Assembly: GCF_003363015.1 (NCBI RefSeq)
Contig: NZ_QRAP01000005.1
Location: 266,820-330,819 of the forward strand
Source of the DNA: Enterobacillus tribolii
GTDB lineage: Bacteria; Pseudomonadota; Gammaproteobacteria; Enterobacterales; Enterobacteriaceae
Direction: 5' to 3'
DNA: 64,000 nucleotides
Of the stretch, positions 1-7,606 are shown piece after piece. Position numbers and translations under genes: made by a program. The notes under the pieces were generated by a model. The model was not told the DNA's origin and did not search any database. It saw only the letters and a list, made by a program, of their open reading frames with translations. Each line of letters begins with the position of its first letter. The first letter of the stretch is position 1.

Positions 1-68
1 CTTTGGTTAGTGGGGAGATGCCTTCTCCCGGATGACTAAAGCCCGCGCAAAACCGTAACGGTAGGGTT

Positions 69-98
69 TTCCTCCGCCCGCGACAGGCGGCGGAGGAA
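69..98. repeat. Intergenic hairpin downstream of hpaE
   Basis: Bases 1-139 hold no gene. They contain a perfect 10-bp inverted repeat (arms 69-78 and 89-98, GC-rich, 10-nt loop) just past the hpaE stop. No T-run follows it on the minus strand, so it may be an mRNA-stabilising or REP-like hairpin rather than a simple terminator. In E. coli hpaD follows hpaE closely; no hpaD start is visible here before the window edge. Confidence 0.4.
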
Positions 99-139
99 GG
101 GTAAGGAATGTCCGGTTTCGTCAACGGATATCGTGTCTG

Positions 140-1606
140 TCACACACCCCAGCGCGGAATCGGATGACTCCCCATGGAGATACAGACGTTCTTCATTTCG
201 GCGAACACCTCGAAGCTGTATTCACCGCCTTCGCGCCCGGTACCGGAAGCTTTTACACCACCGAACGGCTGACGCAGGTCACGTACGTTTTGCGTATTAA
301 CGAACACCATGCCGGCTTCAATGCTGCGCGCCAGGCGATGCACCTTGCCGACGTCCTGCGTCCAGATATAGGAAGCCAGGCCGTATTCCACATCGTTCGC
401 CAGGCGCAGGCCGTCCGCTTCGTCTTTGAACGGGATCAGGCAGGCCACCGGCCCGAAGATCTCTTCCTGTGCCACACGCATGCGGTTGTCTACGTCGGCC
501 AGTACGGTCGGGCGCAGGAAGTTGCCGTTTTGCAGGTGAGCCGGCAGATCGCCCGGCTTGTCCGGGCCGCCGGCCAGCAGTTTGGCGCCCTCTTCAACGC
601 CGAGGCGGATGTAGCCGGACACTTTCTCCCAGTGCTGGCGGCTGATCAGCGCGCCTACCTGCGTGTTCGGGTCCTGCGGATCGCCGACCCGCAGACGGTT
701 GGCGCGTTCGGCAAAGCGCTTAACGAATTCAGGATAAATACTTTCCTGGATGAAGATGCGCGAACCGGCGGTGCAGCGTTCTCCGTTAATGGAGAAGATG
801 GTGAACAGGGAGGCGTCGAGCGCGCGCTCAATGTCGGCGTCTTCAAAAATCAGCACCGGGGACTTGCCGCCCAGCTCCATGGAGTATTTCTTCAGGCCGG
901 CATTTTTCATGATGTTGCGGCCGGTCGCGGTGCCGCCGGTGAAGGAAACGGCCCGCACGTCATGATGACGCACCAGCGCGTCGCCCGCCGTGGCGCCGTA
1001 GCCCTGCACCACGTTCAGCACGCCCGCCGGAATGCCGGCTTCCAGCGCCAGTTCGCCGAGGCGATCGGCGGTCAGCGGGGAAAGTTCGGACATCTTCAGC
1101 ACTGCGGTATTGCCCAGCGCCAGGCACGGCGCCACTTTCCAGGTTGCCGTCATGAACGGAACGTTCCACGGCGAAACCAGCGCGCACACGCCCACCGGCT
1201 GTACCAGGGTGTAGTTCAGCATTTTGTCGTCGACCGGGTAGGTGCGGCCGTTCATCTGCTGGCAGATTTCAGAGAAGAACTCAAAGTTGTGCGACGCACG
1301 CGGGATCAGCACGTTTTTGGTCTGGTGGATCGGCAAACCGGTATCGCGGGTTTCCATCTCGGCGATTTCCGGCACGTTTTGGTCGATCAGATCGCCCAGA
1401 CGGCGCATCAGGCGCGCACGCTCTTTCATCGGCAGATTGGCCCACTTGGGAAACGCCTCTTTCGCCGCTGCAACGGCCTGAGAGATCTCTTCTTCACCGC
1501 CGGAAGCCACTTCCGCCAGCACCTCGCCGGTTGCCGGGTCGGTCGTTTCGAAATAGTCTTTGCTGACGACGTTTTTACCGTTAATCCAATGATTTACCTT
1601 CTTCAT
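140..1606 (-). CDS. hpaE: 5-carboxymethyl-2-hydroxymuconate semialdehyde dehydrogenase
   Basis: 488-aa aldehyde dehydrogenase that oxidises the ring-cleavage product of homoprotocatechuate (CHMS) with NAD+ in cytosolic 4-hydroxyphenylacetate catabolism. The ALDH signature is complete: the oxyanion-hole region around PWNVPF, the cofactor loop FTGGTATG, the general-base motif MELGGKSP and the catalytic cysteine in GERCTAGSR (about residue 280). Length matches the family. The ATG overlaps the hpaG2 stop as ATGA and follows a GGAG Shine-Dalgarno inside hpaG2, so the two genes are translationally coupled. The HpaE assignment rather than another ALDH rests on strong resemblance plus its place in an hpaG2-hpaG1-hpaR cluster. 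It should be repressed by HpaR and induced by hydroxyphenylacetates. Confidence 0.93.
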   Translation of the reverse strand: MKKVNHWINGKNVVSKDYFETTDPATGEVLAEVASGGEEEISQAVAAAKEAFPKWANLPMKERARLMRRLGDLIDQNVPEIAEMETRDTGLPIHQTKNVLIPRASHNFEFFSEICQQMNGRTYPVDDKMLNYTLVQPVGVCALVSPWNVPFMTATWKVAPCLALGNTAVLKMSELSPLTADRLGELALEAGIPAGVLNVVQGYGATAGDALVRHHDVRAVSFTGGTATGRNIMKNAGLKKYSMELGGKSPVLIFEDADIERALDASLFTIFSINGERCTAGSRIFIQESIYPEFVKRFAERANRLRVGDPQDPNTQVGALISRQHWEKVSGYIRLGVEEGAKLLAGGPDKPGDLPAHLQNGNFLRPTVLADVDNRMRVAQEEIFGPVACLIPFKDEADGLRLANDVEYGLASYIWTQDVGKVHRLARSIEAGMVFVNTQNVRDLRQPFGGVKASGTGREGGEYSFEVFAEMKNVCISMGSHPIPRWGV

Positions 1607-2370
1607 CCCAGACTCTCCTCATATTCTGCTTGGCTGACGATGCGGTTGACCAGGCGGGCCACGCCCTCCACTTCCACCACCACTTCGTCGCCGGGTTTCA
1701 CGTCTGACAGCCCCTTCGGCGTGCCCGTGGCGATCATGTCGCCGGGCTGCAACGTCATAAATTCGCTCAGGTAAGCAATCAGAAACGGAACGTTGAAAAT
1801 CAGATCGGCGGTGGTGCCGCGCTGACGCAATTCACCGTTAACCCAGGTGCTGAGCGCCAGGTTGTGCGGATCGGCCACGTCATCCCGATCAACCATCCAC
1901 GGCCCGATCGGCGTCAGCGTGTCACGGCTTTTCACTCTCAGGTTCGGACGGTAGTAGTTTTCAAGATAGTCGCGAATGGCGTAGTCGTTACAGACGGTGT
2001 ACCCGGCTACGTAGTCCATCGCCTCTTCCGCCGGTACTTTGTGCGCGGTTTTGCCGATGACCACCACCAGTTCGGACTCGTAATGCATATACTCAATGTT
2101 GTCCGGGCGTACAGATACCTGGCGGTGACCGGTCAGGCTGTTTGGCGCCTTGATAAAGACCAGCGGTTCTTCCGGCGCTTTGAACTCCAGCTCTGCCGCG
2201 TGATCGGCATAGTTCAGCCCCAGAGCGAACAGGGTTCCCCCTTCCACCGGCGGCAACCACTGAACCTGATCGCCGCTGACCTTCATGCCGTCCGGCAGGA
2301 TGATGTTTTCATTTTCATCAACGGTAACGTTCAGGGTTTTGCCCTGATAGTGAACGCGGGCGTGCTTCAT
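1603..2370 (-). CDS. hpaG2: HpaG2: isomerase/decarboxylase subunit (HHDD isomerase/OPET decarboxylase, C-terminal-type half)
   Basis: 255-aa member of the fumarylacetoacetate-hydrolase (FAH) superfamily. Together with HpaG1 it carries out decarboxylation of OPET and isomerisation of HHDD in the homoprotocatechuate pathway. The FAH metal-site features are present: the MHYESELVVVIG strand (E-x-E type metal ligands), the YRPNLRVKSRDTLTPIGPW segment and the C-terminal GDMIATGTPKGLS loop. In E. coli HpaG is one polypeptide of about 430 aa with two FAH repeats. Here the halves are separate genes overlapping by 4 nt, an arrangement I know from other enterobacteria, so I do not call it a broken gene. 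A strong AGGAGG Shine-Dalgarno precedes the ATG. Confidence 0.88.
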   Translation of the reverse strand: MKHARVHYQGKTLNVTVDENENIILPDGMKVSGDQVQWLPPVEGGTLFALGLNYADHAAELEFKAPEEPLVFIKAPNSLTGHRQVSVRPDNIEYMHYESELVVVIGKTAHKVPAEEAMDYVAGYTVCNDYAIRDYLENYYRPNLRVKSRDTLTPIGPWMVDRDDVADPHNLALSTWVNGELRQRGTTADLIFNVPFLIAYLSEFMTLQPGDMIATGTPKGLSDVKPGDEVVVEVEGVARLVNRIVSQAEYEESLG

Positions 2371-2999
2371 GCCTGACCTCCTGCCAGTACGACGGTGTTT
2401 TCTAACGCGGGGAATCCGGCGGCGCGTACGGTCACGCGATCACCGGGTTTGATCGCGACCCGCTGCTGCGGGGTGCCGAGCAGAATGACGTCGCCGGGCT
2501 GCAAAGTGGCGAAATCGCTCAGCGCGCTCAGCAACTGCGCGGCGGAGCGCACCAGATCGGCCGTTGACCAGCGATCGACTTCTTTGCCGTTGATCTCGGT
2601 GATGATGTCCAGTGTGTCCGCCAGCGGCTGGTTCACCAGCTCGCCCAGCGGGCAGAAGCCGTCCCGGCACTTGGCTTTAATCGCCGGACGATAGAAACTG
2701 GATTCCGGCAGGCTGACTTCGTTAGCCAGAGAAAATCCGGCGATGAACGCCTGCGCCTGATCCGCAGCCACTTTGCGCGCCGTTTTTCCGACCACCAACG
2801 CCAACGTCGCGCCGCTCATCACTTCTTCACCGACGGGATGCGGAATGGCGTCTCCGCCGTGAATCACGGTGTTACGCGGTTTGATAAACCAAACCGGCGT
2901 CTTGGGTGGGGTTTGGTAAGGCGCCTGACGGAACTTATCATCCCAGGCGTCCAGCTGGCTCCGGTGATTGAGCGCAACGGCAAAGACGGTGCCTTTCAT
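2367..2999 (-). CDS. hpaG1: HpaG1: isomerase/decarboxylase subunit (N-terminal-type half)
   Basis: 210-aa FAH-superfamily protein, homologous to the N-terminal repeat of E. coli HpaG. Motifs seen are the FIKPRNTVIHGGDAIPHP segment, the EEVMSGATLALVVGKTARKV strand, FYRPAIKAKCRDGFCPLG and the C-terminal GDVILLGTPQQR loop. It is first in the minus-strand hpaG1-hpaG2-hpaE unit; its stop overlaps the hpaG2 start (ATGA). The start at 2999 follows an AAGGAG ribosome-binding site. The gene is divergent from hpaR across a 382-bp intergenic region that must contain its promoter. Confidence 0.87.
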   Translation of the reverse strand: MKGTVFAVALNHRSQLDAWDDKFRQAPYQTPPKTPVWFIKPRNTVIHGGDAIPHPVGEEVMSGATLALVVGKTARKVAADQAQAFIAGFSLANEVSLPESSFYRPAIKAKCRDGFCPLGELVNQPLADTLDIITEINGKEVDRWSTADLVRSAAQLLSALSDFATLQPGDVILLGTPQQRVAIKPGDRVTVRAAGFPALENTVVLAGGQA

Positions 3000-3381
3000 T
3001 CATAACTCCTTCGTCATAAAACTGCTGGCGATAGCGCGCCACAATTATTAATATGTTAATGATCATGTTTTATCCCTCACATAACATTTAAGCAACCTTG
3101 TCGACCAGATCTGTGATCAAAGCAACATATTTTTTACAAACAAGTAATAATTTTACTTAAATACAAAGAGATAGCTGAATTAATAAAAACTACGCATAAT
3201 TTTTACTTTAACTTTTGATTAACCACGACGCGGGATCAGAAAAAATCATTTCGTTATTAATGATTTTTGGCGGAATTTAACAAAAAGGCGCTGGCTGGCT
3301 GGCTTCTGTACAATCGCAGCATATACTGAGAGCATATGTACCGCCGACGTACGGCGGTTATTTGATGAGCTTTGATAACTT
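3000..3381. promoter_or_regulatory. hpaG1-hpaR divergent promoter/operator region
   Basis: A 382-bp AT-rich intergenic region between divergent hpaG1 and hpaR, without a gene. Two dyads lie just before hpaR: 3320-3338 (8-bp arms, one mismatch, ATATG core) and 3340-3358 (7-bp arms ACCGCCG/CGGCGGT). Either is placed to be an HpaR operator. Around 3067-3082 a TGTTT-N6-TCACA element resembles half to three quarters of a CRP site. The E. coli hpa meta-operon promoter is known to be HpaR-repressed and CRP/IHF-stimulated; the specific sites here are inference. Confidence 0.5.
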
Positions 3382-3837
3382 ATGCATGAATCACTGACAA
3401 TTGCCCTGTTGCAGGCGCGGGAAACTGCGATGGGCTTTTTTCGCCCGATACTGAAGAGTCACAACCTGACTGAGCAACAGTGGCGTATCATCCGCGTTCT
3501 GGCCGACAGCCGCTCCGTTGATTTTCATGAGCTGGCCTGCAAAACCTGTATCCTGCGCCCCAGTCTGACGGGAATTCTGTCGCGCATGGAACGTGACGGG
3601 CTGATCTTCCGCCTGAAGCCGGTTAACGATCAGCGCAAGCTGTATGTTTCTCTCACCCAGCAGGGGCAGACACTCTACGAGCGGGCGCGCGTGCAGGTTG
3701 AAGAGGGTTACAGCGCTATTGAAGCAGCCTTTTCGCAAGAGAAAATGGCGCAGTTGACGGCATTGCTGGATGAGCTCATCGCACTGGGGGAAACCGCGGA
3801 TGGGCTGGTGAAGGCGAAAACAGGGCAAAGCGCCTGA
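3382..3837 (+). CDS. hpaR: MarR-family repressor of the homoprotocatechuate operon
   Basis: 151-aa MarR-type winged-helix repressor. It reads almost colinear with E. coli HpaR: LTEQQWRIIRVLADS (helices 2-3), the recognition part ILRPSLTGILSRMERDGLI and the wing RLKPVNDQRKLYVSLT. HpaR dimers repress the divergent hpaG promoter and their own gene until hydroxyphenylacetates or homoprotocatechuate bind. The ATG at 3382 lacks a strong Shine-Dalgarno, but the resulting N-terminus (MHESLTIALLQARE) aligns with the E. coli protein. It is the last core gene before the AT-rich accessory region, with an IS remnant starting about 15 bp downstream. Confidence 0.92.
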   Translation: MHESLTIALLQARETAMGFFRPILKSHNLTEQQWRIIRVLADSRSVDFHELACKTCILRPSLTGILSRMERDGLIFRLKPVNDQRKLYVSLTQQGQTLYERARVQVEEGYSAIEAAFSQEKMAQLTALLDELIALGETADGLVKAKTGQSA

Positions 3838-3852
3838 GAGATGTTAAAAACC

Positions 3853-4114
3853 AGGAGCCTGTAAATAAATCGGTGTAACCGCCCCTGTATTAAAGGTGAT
3901 CGCTCAGACGGTCACCAAACCCGAGAATAAAACGACTCAGTGTCAGCCGCCAGTTACGGTCGGTATGTTCCGTTTTTCTGGGCGGCGTGTATCGCCAGAT
4001 AAATAACCCTCCATAACCGGGGCACACGTTGCGTTTATTGATAGCGGCCCTGAGCACGCTATTGCGCGATTCGATGGCATTCAGTGATTTCTCCATTAAT
4101 TTGTTGTTTAGCAT
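3853..4114 (-). mobile_element. Remnant of an IS256-family insertion sequence (transposase C-terminus and terminal repeat)
   Basis: The reading frame 4114-3890 encodes a protein end with the IS256/Mutator transposase C-terminal signature: NAIESRNSVLRAAINKR, then RNWRLTLSRFILGFGDRLSDHL in family order. The catalytic DDE part is absent, and residues between these motifs (about CPGYGGLF..PRKTEHTD) are scrambled or deleted. Past the stop, 3854-3883 resembles an IS256-family terminal inverted repeat (GGAGCC, then TGTAAAT...GTGTAACCGCC). This is a dead end fragment of about 260 bp marking the left edge of the accessory region. Family assignment is from recalled consensus, not a search. Confidence 0.7.
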
Positions 4115-4238
4115 AAGCCTTTTTTATTTCTGAAAATGAATGCATATCCATTTAGTATGAATCAGGCGAATTAACCCGCCCACAAATACATTATCAGCGT
4201 CAATACATATGTTATTTACCTGATTCTGATACTTTTAC

Positions 4239-4277
4239 ACCGGTTTGGCTTCTATCTGGTATACAATTCAAACCGGT
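4239..4277. promoter_or_regulatory. Palindromic promoter/operator of the GNAT gene
   Basis: A perfect 8-bp inverted repeat (ACCGGTTT at 4239-4246, AAACCGGT at 4270-4277) flanks a TATACA -10-like hexamer about 40 bp before the acetyltransferase start. Flanking dyads around a -10 suggest a regulator site. The regulator is unknown. Confidence 0.35.
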
Positions 4278-4310
4278 AGTTTCAATTCTCCTGTGTAAAA
4301 AGGAATTTCT

Positions 4311-4778
4311 ATGCTTATTCGCCCAGTCGAACCTTCTGATGCCGAACCATTACTCGCTATGCTACAGGAAAGTGGTCAGTTTGATGATGAAGGTTTATTA
4401 CATGTACGGGACACACTCAAAAATTATTTCTCTGGTGAATCAGATGAGCTATGGTTTAGCGCTGAACAACAAGGCCTCGCGGGCATTGCATATTGCGCCC
4501 CGGAAGTAATGACCAGTGATGTCTGGAATTTATTGATGCTCTGGATCAGTCCTTCCTCTCAGCGTCAGGGCGTCGGCCAGGCCCTGATTAATCAGGTCGA
4601 AAAAGAATTAAGAAATAAACATGCCAGACTATTGTTAGTCGAGACATCAAGCCTTATCGATTTTAGCGCGGCTCGTGCTTTTTATAGCAAGCAAGGCTTC
4701 ATCAATGAGGCCAGAATACGTAATTACTATGCTATCAATGAAGATAAAGTGATCTTCACAAAAGATATGCAAAAGTAA
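4311..4778 (+). CDS. GNAT-family N-acetyltransferase
   Basis: 155-aa single-domain GCN5-related acetyltransferase, which transfers an acetyl group from acetyl-CoA to an unknown amine acceptor. The N-terminus MLIRPVEPSDAEPLLAML is the usual GNAT alpha1 motif. The acetyl-CoA pyrophosphate-binding loop is visible as ISPSSQRQGVGQALINQVE (R/Q-x-x-G-x-G/A), followed by the motif B region ARAFYSKQGFINEARIRNYY. Length is typical. It lies alone between an IS256 remnant and an IS2-like remnant, so it is probably transferred cargo. An AAAAAGGA Shine-Dalgarno precedes the ATG. It could act on a small molecule, toxin or antibiotic; nothing in context decides. Confidence 0.8.
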   Translation: MLIRPVEPSDAEPLLAMLQESGQFDDEGLLHVRDTLKNYFSGESDELWFSAEQQGLAGIAYCAPEVMTSDVWNLLMLWISPSSQRQGVGQALINQVEKELRNKHARLLLVETSSLIDFSAARAFYSKQGFINEARIRNYYAINEDKVIFTKDMQK

Positions 4779-4794
4779 TCACAGCCCTGTTTCT

Positions 4795-5115
4795 AATCAA
4801 ATGTGACGGACATCCGTGAGCTTCAGCGCCTGTCAGGGAGAAAATGAAATCCTGAAGGAAGCCGTGGAGTCAGTCTCTGAAGATATCGCGTACGCAGTCA
4901 GCCGTTCAGGTTCACCGCCGTCCAGGGATGGCCGAAAACGGCGTTCCCCCGATGACGATGACCTGTTCACCGGCTTATGGCTGTCGTTGCGTCTGAGCGT
5001 TGCTACATGTCAAAGGATGAATACGAGGCAATCAGGGGTTACTGGCCCGAAAACCCGCAGAGATATCCTCACAGAATTCTCTGTTATCTGCTCAGGAAAA
5101 AAACCTGCTTATATT
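4795..5115 (+). mobile_element. Decayed IS2-like (IS3 family) insertion sequence remnant
   Basis: Two frames together read as a ruined IS2-type transposase. From 4804 one frame gives DIRELQRLSGRK and the next frame continues ENEILKEAVE, matching the end of IS2 OrfA (ELQRLLGKK..ENEILKEAVE). From about 4920 comes SRDGRKRRSPDDDDL, then in another frame PAYGCRCV*ALL, matching OrfB segments DGRRSRHTDDTD and PTYGYRRVWALL. Frameshifts, a stop and large deletions make it non-functional; no DDE catalytic part remains. The 100-aa open frame at 4816-5118 is part of this debris, not a gene. Confidence 0.6.
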
Positions 5116-5293
5116 TAGTATATTAAATATGCATCGTCTCCCCGGAAAGTCATAAAATAAGATTTATCTTTTGTCCTTTTTCTTAATTTATCTGTTCCCC
5201 TGGAGTATATACATGAATTTGTTAAAGATGAGTGTTAATGTCCCCATGGCATTCAGCAAGTTAAGATCAAATAAATTAAGCAAGGAGATATCC

Positions 5294-5482
5294 ATGGATT
5301 TGTTAACTATTGAGCAAGCAAGTGAAATTATTGGCGGCGCGGCGCAGACTTGTACCGTTGAAATCGTCGAAACTGAAGGGCTTAACTGCGATAGAGTAAA
5401 ATCATGCACAGATAAGCACGGTAACGTTGCATCTGTTGTAACTGAAACATTCAAATGCAAAGAAGAAGATAAGCCAGCGTAA
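5294..5482 (+). CDS. Small double-glycine-leader peptide, four cysteines (microcin-like or DUF4762-like precursor)
   Basis: A 62-aa precursor. The first 15 residues, MDLLTIEQASEIIGG, have the length and pattern of a class II bacteriocin leader (compare colicin V, MRTLTLNELDSVSGG): hydrophobics at the expected spacing and GG before the cleavage point. The predicted 47-aa mature peptide begins AAQTC and has four cysteines (TCTVE, LNCDR, KSCTDKHG, FKCKEE), enough for two disulfides, and a charged tail. The start is chosen because AAGGAG lies 6 nt before the ATG at 5294. An in-frame ATG at 5213 with GGAG would add 27 residues. I recall similar short GG-motif, CTDKxG proteins in enterobacteria under the name DUF4762. 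No C39 ABC exporter or immunity gene is visible in the window. Function unknown. Confidence 0.6.
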   Translation: MDLLTIEQASEIIGGAAQTCTVEIVETEGLNCDRVKSCTDKHGNVASVVTETFKCKEEDKPA

Positions 5483-5497
5483 TTCTCTGATAATTTG

Positions 5498-5549
5498 ACA
5501 TCCTCCTCTTTCTGAAAATCACTCCGCGAGTGAAGACAGGAGGAGGGTG
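5498..5549 (+). terminator. Imperfect hairpin after the GG-leader peptide gene
   Basis: Arms ACATCCTCCTC and GAGGAGGGTGT (one G-T type mismatch) enclose a smaller CACTCCGCGAGTG hairpin 15 bp after the stop. There is no clear T-run, so it may be an attenuating or stabilising structure instead of an intrinsic terminator. Confidence 0.35.
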
Positions 5550-5569
5550 TTAAGACAGCACCAGGGATA

Positions 5570-5840
5570 TTATTGCGCAGAAGCAATTTTCGCACTAAAC
5601 CCTGTTCGCAGTAAGGTCAGAACGTTACCTTGCCGTTCGTAATGCATTTTATAACTGCCCATAATCGCCTCACGGATCGCCAAATGTTCATACCGCATCT
5701 TAGCGCGGGTTCGACGGCTCCGGGCGGGCGGCACATTCCGGCCAGAACGGCCTGCTGAATCTCGTTTACGTGGCACTGGCTCATCAGTAAAGCTCACCTC
5801 ACTCCAGCACAGGCAACCAAATCACCCGGCTAACATCAAC
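5570..5840 (-). pseudogene. Decayed RelE/ParE-type toxin gene
   Basis: Read on the minus strand, pieces of a ParE-like toxin appear in order but in different frames. VSRVIWLPVLE (start region, stopped at about 5802) is followed by NEIQQAVLAGM, then RNVPPARSRRTRAKMRYEHLAIREAIMGSYKMHYERQGNVLTLLR ending at 5570. The last part fits the ParE pattern (R-E-x-x-x-x-x-Y-x-x-x-Y, then V-x-x-L-R). Internal stops, a frame change and a shortened middle mean no functional toxin. No intact antitoxin is seen. This is pattern recognition only. Confidence 0.42.
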
Positions 5841-5990
5841 CTCGCTTTGCGTGGCATAGATCACCGCATCATATTCTGTCTTGCGCGCTAAGAATTGGCT
5901 GATCGCTACCTTAATGTTTCGCAAAGTGCTTCGATACTAAGTATGTACTATGATTATTCCACTAATGACAGGAGTGATCTGGGGACATAA

Positions 5991-7475
5991 ATGACTCACT
6001 ACAAAGCCAAAATTATCATTACTGTCATCAGTGCTATTTCTGTGCTCATCTGTGGCATGATTCTGACTTGGTACCAGGTTATTAGCCTAGAGCAGCGAAG
6101 GAGTATGCAAACAGCATATAAGACATTAAATAGTGTAGAGACGCTGCTTGATGAGGCTAAAAACACGGCCGATCAGGCTTCTGTTCTGTTATCAGAACCA
6201 TGTTCTATGCAAGTACGAACAAAATTAGAAAGGATCGTTATCAGTGCCAGACATATCAGGCTTATTGCTTTTTACAAAGGGAGAAAAATATATTGTTCAT
6301 CATTCAGCGATATGGATGCAATAAATAAAAGCTACGCCGGCTTTATTAATAGTAGTTTAGCTATAGTGAAGAATAATACAGTTTCACCTGGTATTGATGC
6401 AATAGTTCTCCAGACACAATACCCGCAAGGCATCATAGTTACCAGCCTGAGTACTGCGTGGATATCTGAAATAATGCATTTTTTTAATGCTCAGCACCAT
6501 ATGGATTTACTGATTGATAATGACATTAAATCATCGGGTGCAAGTTTGTTGGAAACGGGATATGTGATTATTAAATCAAAAAAATACCCTATCGCCGTGT
6601 CCTTTTATTCCGCATTCAACATTTTCTCTTACAAATTTATCACTGATGGATGGGTTTCTTTATTACTGTCAGCAATACTTTCTATAATCGTAGGCGTTCT
6701 GCTATGGCGATACATTTTACACTCCCCAAGTCTTTATGAAAACCTGTCTAAAGCAATTGACAGAGGAGAAATCATTCCGTGGTATCAACCAATCGTTCAT
6801 AGTAATTCATATGGTACTTATGGGGTTGAAGTGCTTGCCAGATGGATATCCCCATCTGGAGAAGTTATATCACCGGAAAATTTTATTCCCCTGGCAGAAC
6901 AGAGTGGTCTCATTATTCCGCTTACAAAAAAATTAATGGCACAAGTGGGTAAGGAGCTGCCTGAAAAGCTTGAAGGCCAGCTACAGCCTTTTCATGTGGG
7001 TTTTAACTTCATAACCGCGCATCTTCAGGAGCCAGAATTTCTTGATGAGTGCCGGGCATTTATAAAAAAATTCCCTCCTGGCACAATTAGACTGACAGCA
7101 GAAATATTGGAAAGAGAACCCTTTGAAAGGGTATCTCAGCTTAAAGAAACCTTGCGGCAGTTACAAGAAAATCATATAGACATAGCGTTGGATGACTTTG
7201 GGACAGGACATTCTAATTTAAACTATCTAAGTGCGCTGCCAATTGACATAATTAAAATTGATAAACTTTTTATTAATGGGCTTAGTCCCGATAGTGGATC
7301 ACAAAAGATAATTGACTATGTTATAGAAATGGCAAAAACACTTAATATAAAAGTGGTCGTAGAAGGTGTCGAGACACAATTTCAGGTTGAATACCTTAAG
7401 AAAAAAAGAGTCGACTATTTTCAGGGATACTATTTCTCTAAGCCAGTACCTATTAATAAACTAACTTTAAGGTAA
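5991..7475 (+). CDS. Membrane CSS-motif EAL-domain c-di-GMP phosphodiesterase
   Basis: 494 aa. TM1 about 9-28; periplasmic CSS domain with Cys71 and the Cys102-Ser-Ser motif; TM2 about 221-243; cytoplasmic EAL domain about 256-490. EAL landmarks are E-V-L-A-R in place of EALAR, the metal/substrate residues in GFNFITAHL, TAEILERE, DDFGTGHSNL (DDFGTG) and the KIDK and VVVEGVET motifs. All acidic ligands appear kept, so it is probably an active PDE lowering c-di-GMP. In the E. coli CSS-EAL family (e.g. PdeC) the CSS disulfide senses periplasmic redox state. Its place before a fimbrial gene cluster suggests control of adhesion. GGAG/GGGG precedes the start. Confidence 0.88.
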   Translation: MTHYKAKIIITVISAISVLICGMILTWYQVISLEQRRSMQTAYKTLNSVETLLDEAKNTADQASVLLSEPCSMQVRTKLERIVISARHIRLIAFYKGRKIYCSSFSDMDAINKSYAGFINSSLAIVKNNTVSPGIDAIVLQTQYPQGIIVTSLSTAWISEIMHFFNAQHHMDLLIDNDIKSSGASLLETGYVIIKSKKYPIAVSFYSAFNIFSYKFITDGWVSLLLSAILSIIVGVLLWRYILHSPSLYENLSKAIDRGEIIPWYQPIVHSNSYGTYGVEVLARWISPSGEVISPENFIPLAEQSGLIIPLTKKLMAQVGKELPEKLEGQLQPFHVGFNFITAHLQEPEFLDECRAFIKKFPPGTIRLTAEILEREPFERVSQLKETLRQLQENHIDIALDDFGTGHSNLNYLSALPIDIIKIDKLFINGLSPDSGSQKIIDYVIEMAKTLNIKVVVEGVETQFQVEYLKKKRVDYFQGYYFSKPVPINKLTLR

Positions 7476-7606
7476 AAGTACCGAAAACAGACGTGATGAA
7501 AAATAGGCCGATTACTCCAGTTCAATCTGGTACGGTTCAGTGGAGGGAGATCACTGTTACAAAAGAGACGTATAAACTTCATAGCGTACTTAATGTAAGA
7601 AAAAAA

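Noticed and set aside
164..1774. 536-codon plus-strand open frame opposite hpaE
   Set aside because: It lies antisense to a clear aldehyde dehydrogenase gene; its His/Arg/Gln-rich translation is typical of an antisense frame in GC-rich DNA.
1603..2999. Possibly frameshifted hpaG
   Set aside because: The two FAH halves each have their own strong Shine-Dalgarno and a 4-nt overlap, and separate hpaG1/hpaG2 genes are known, so this is a normal split.
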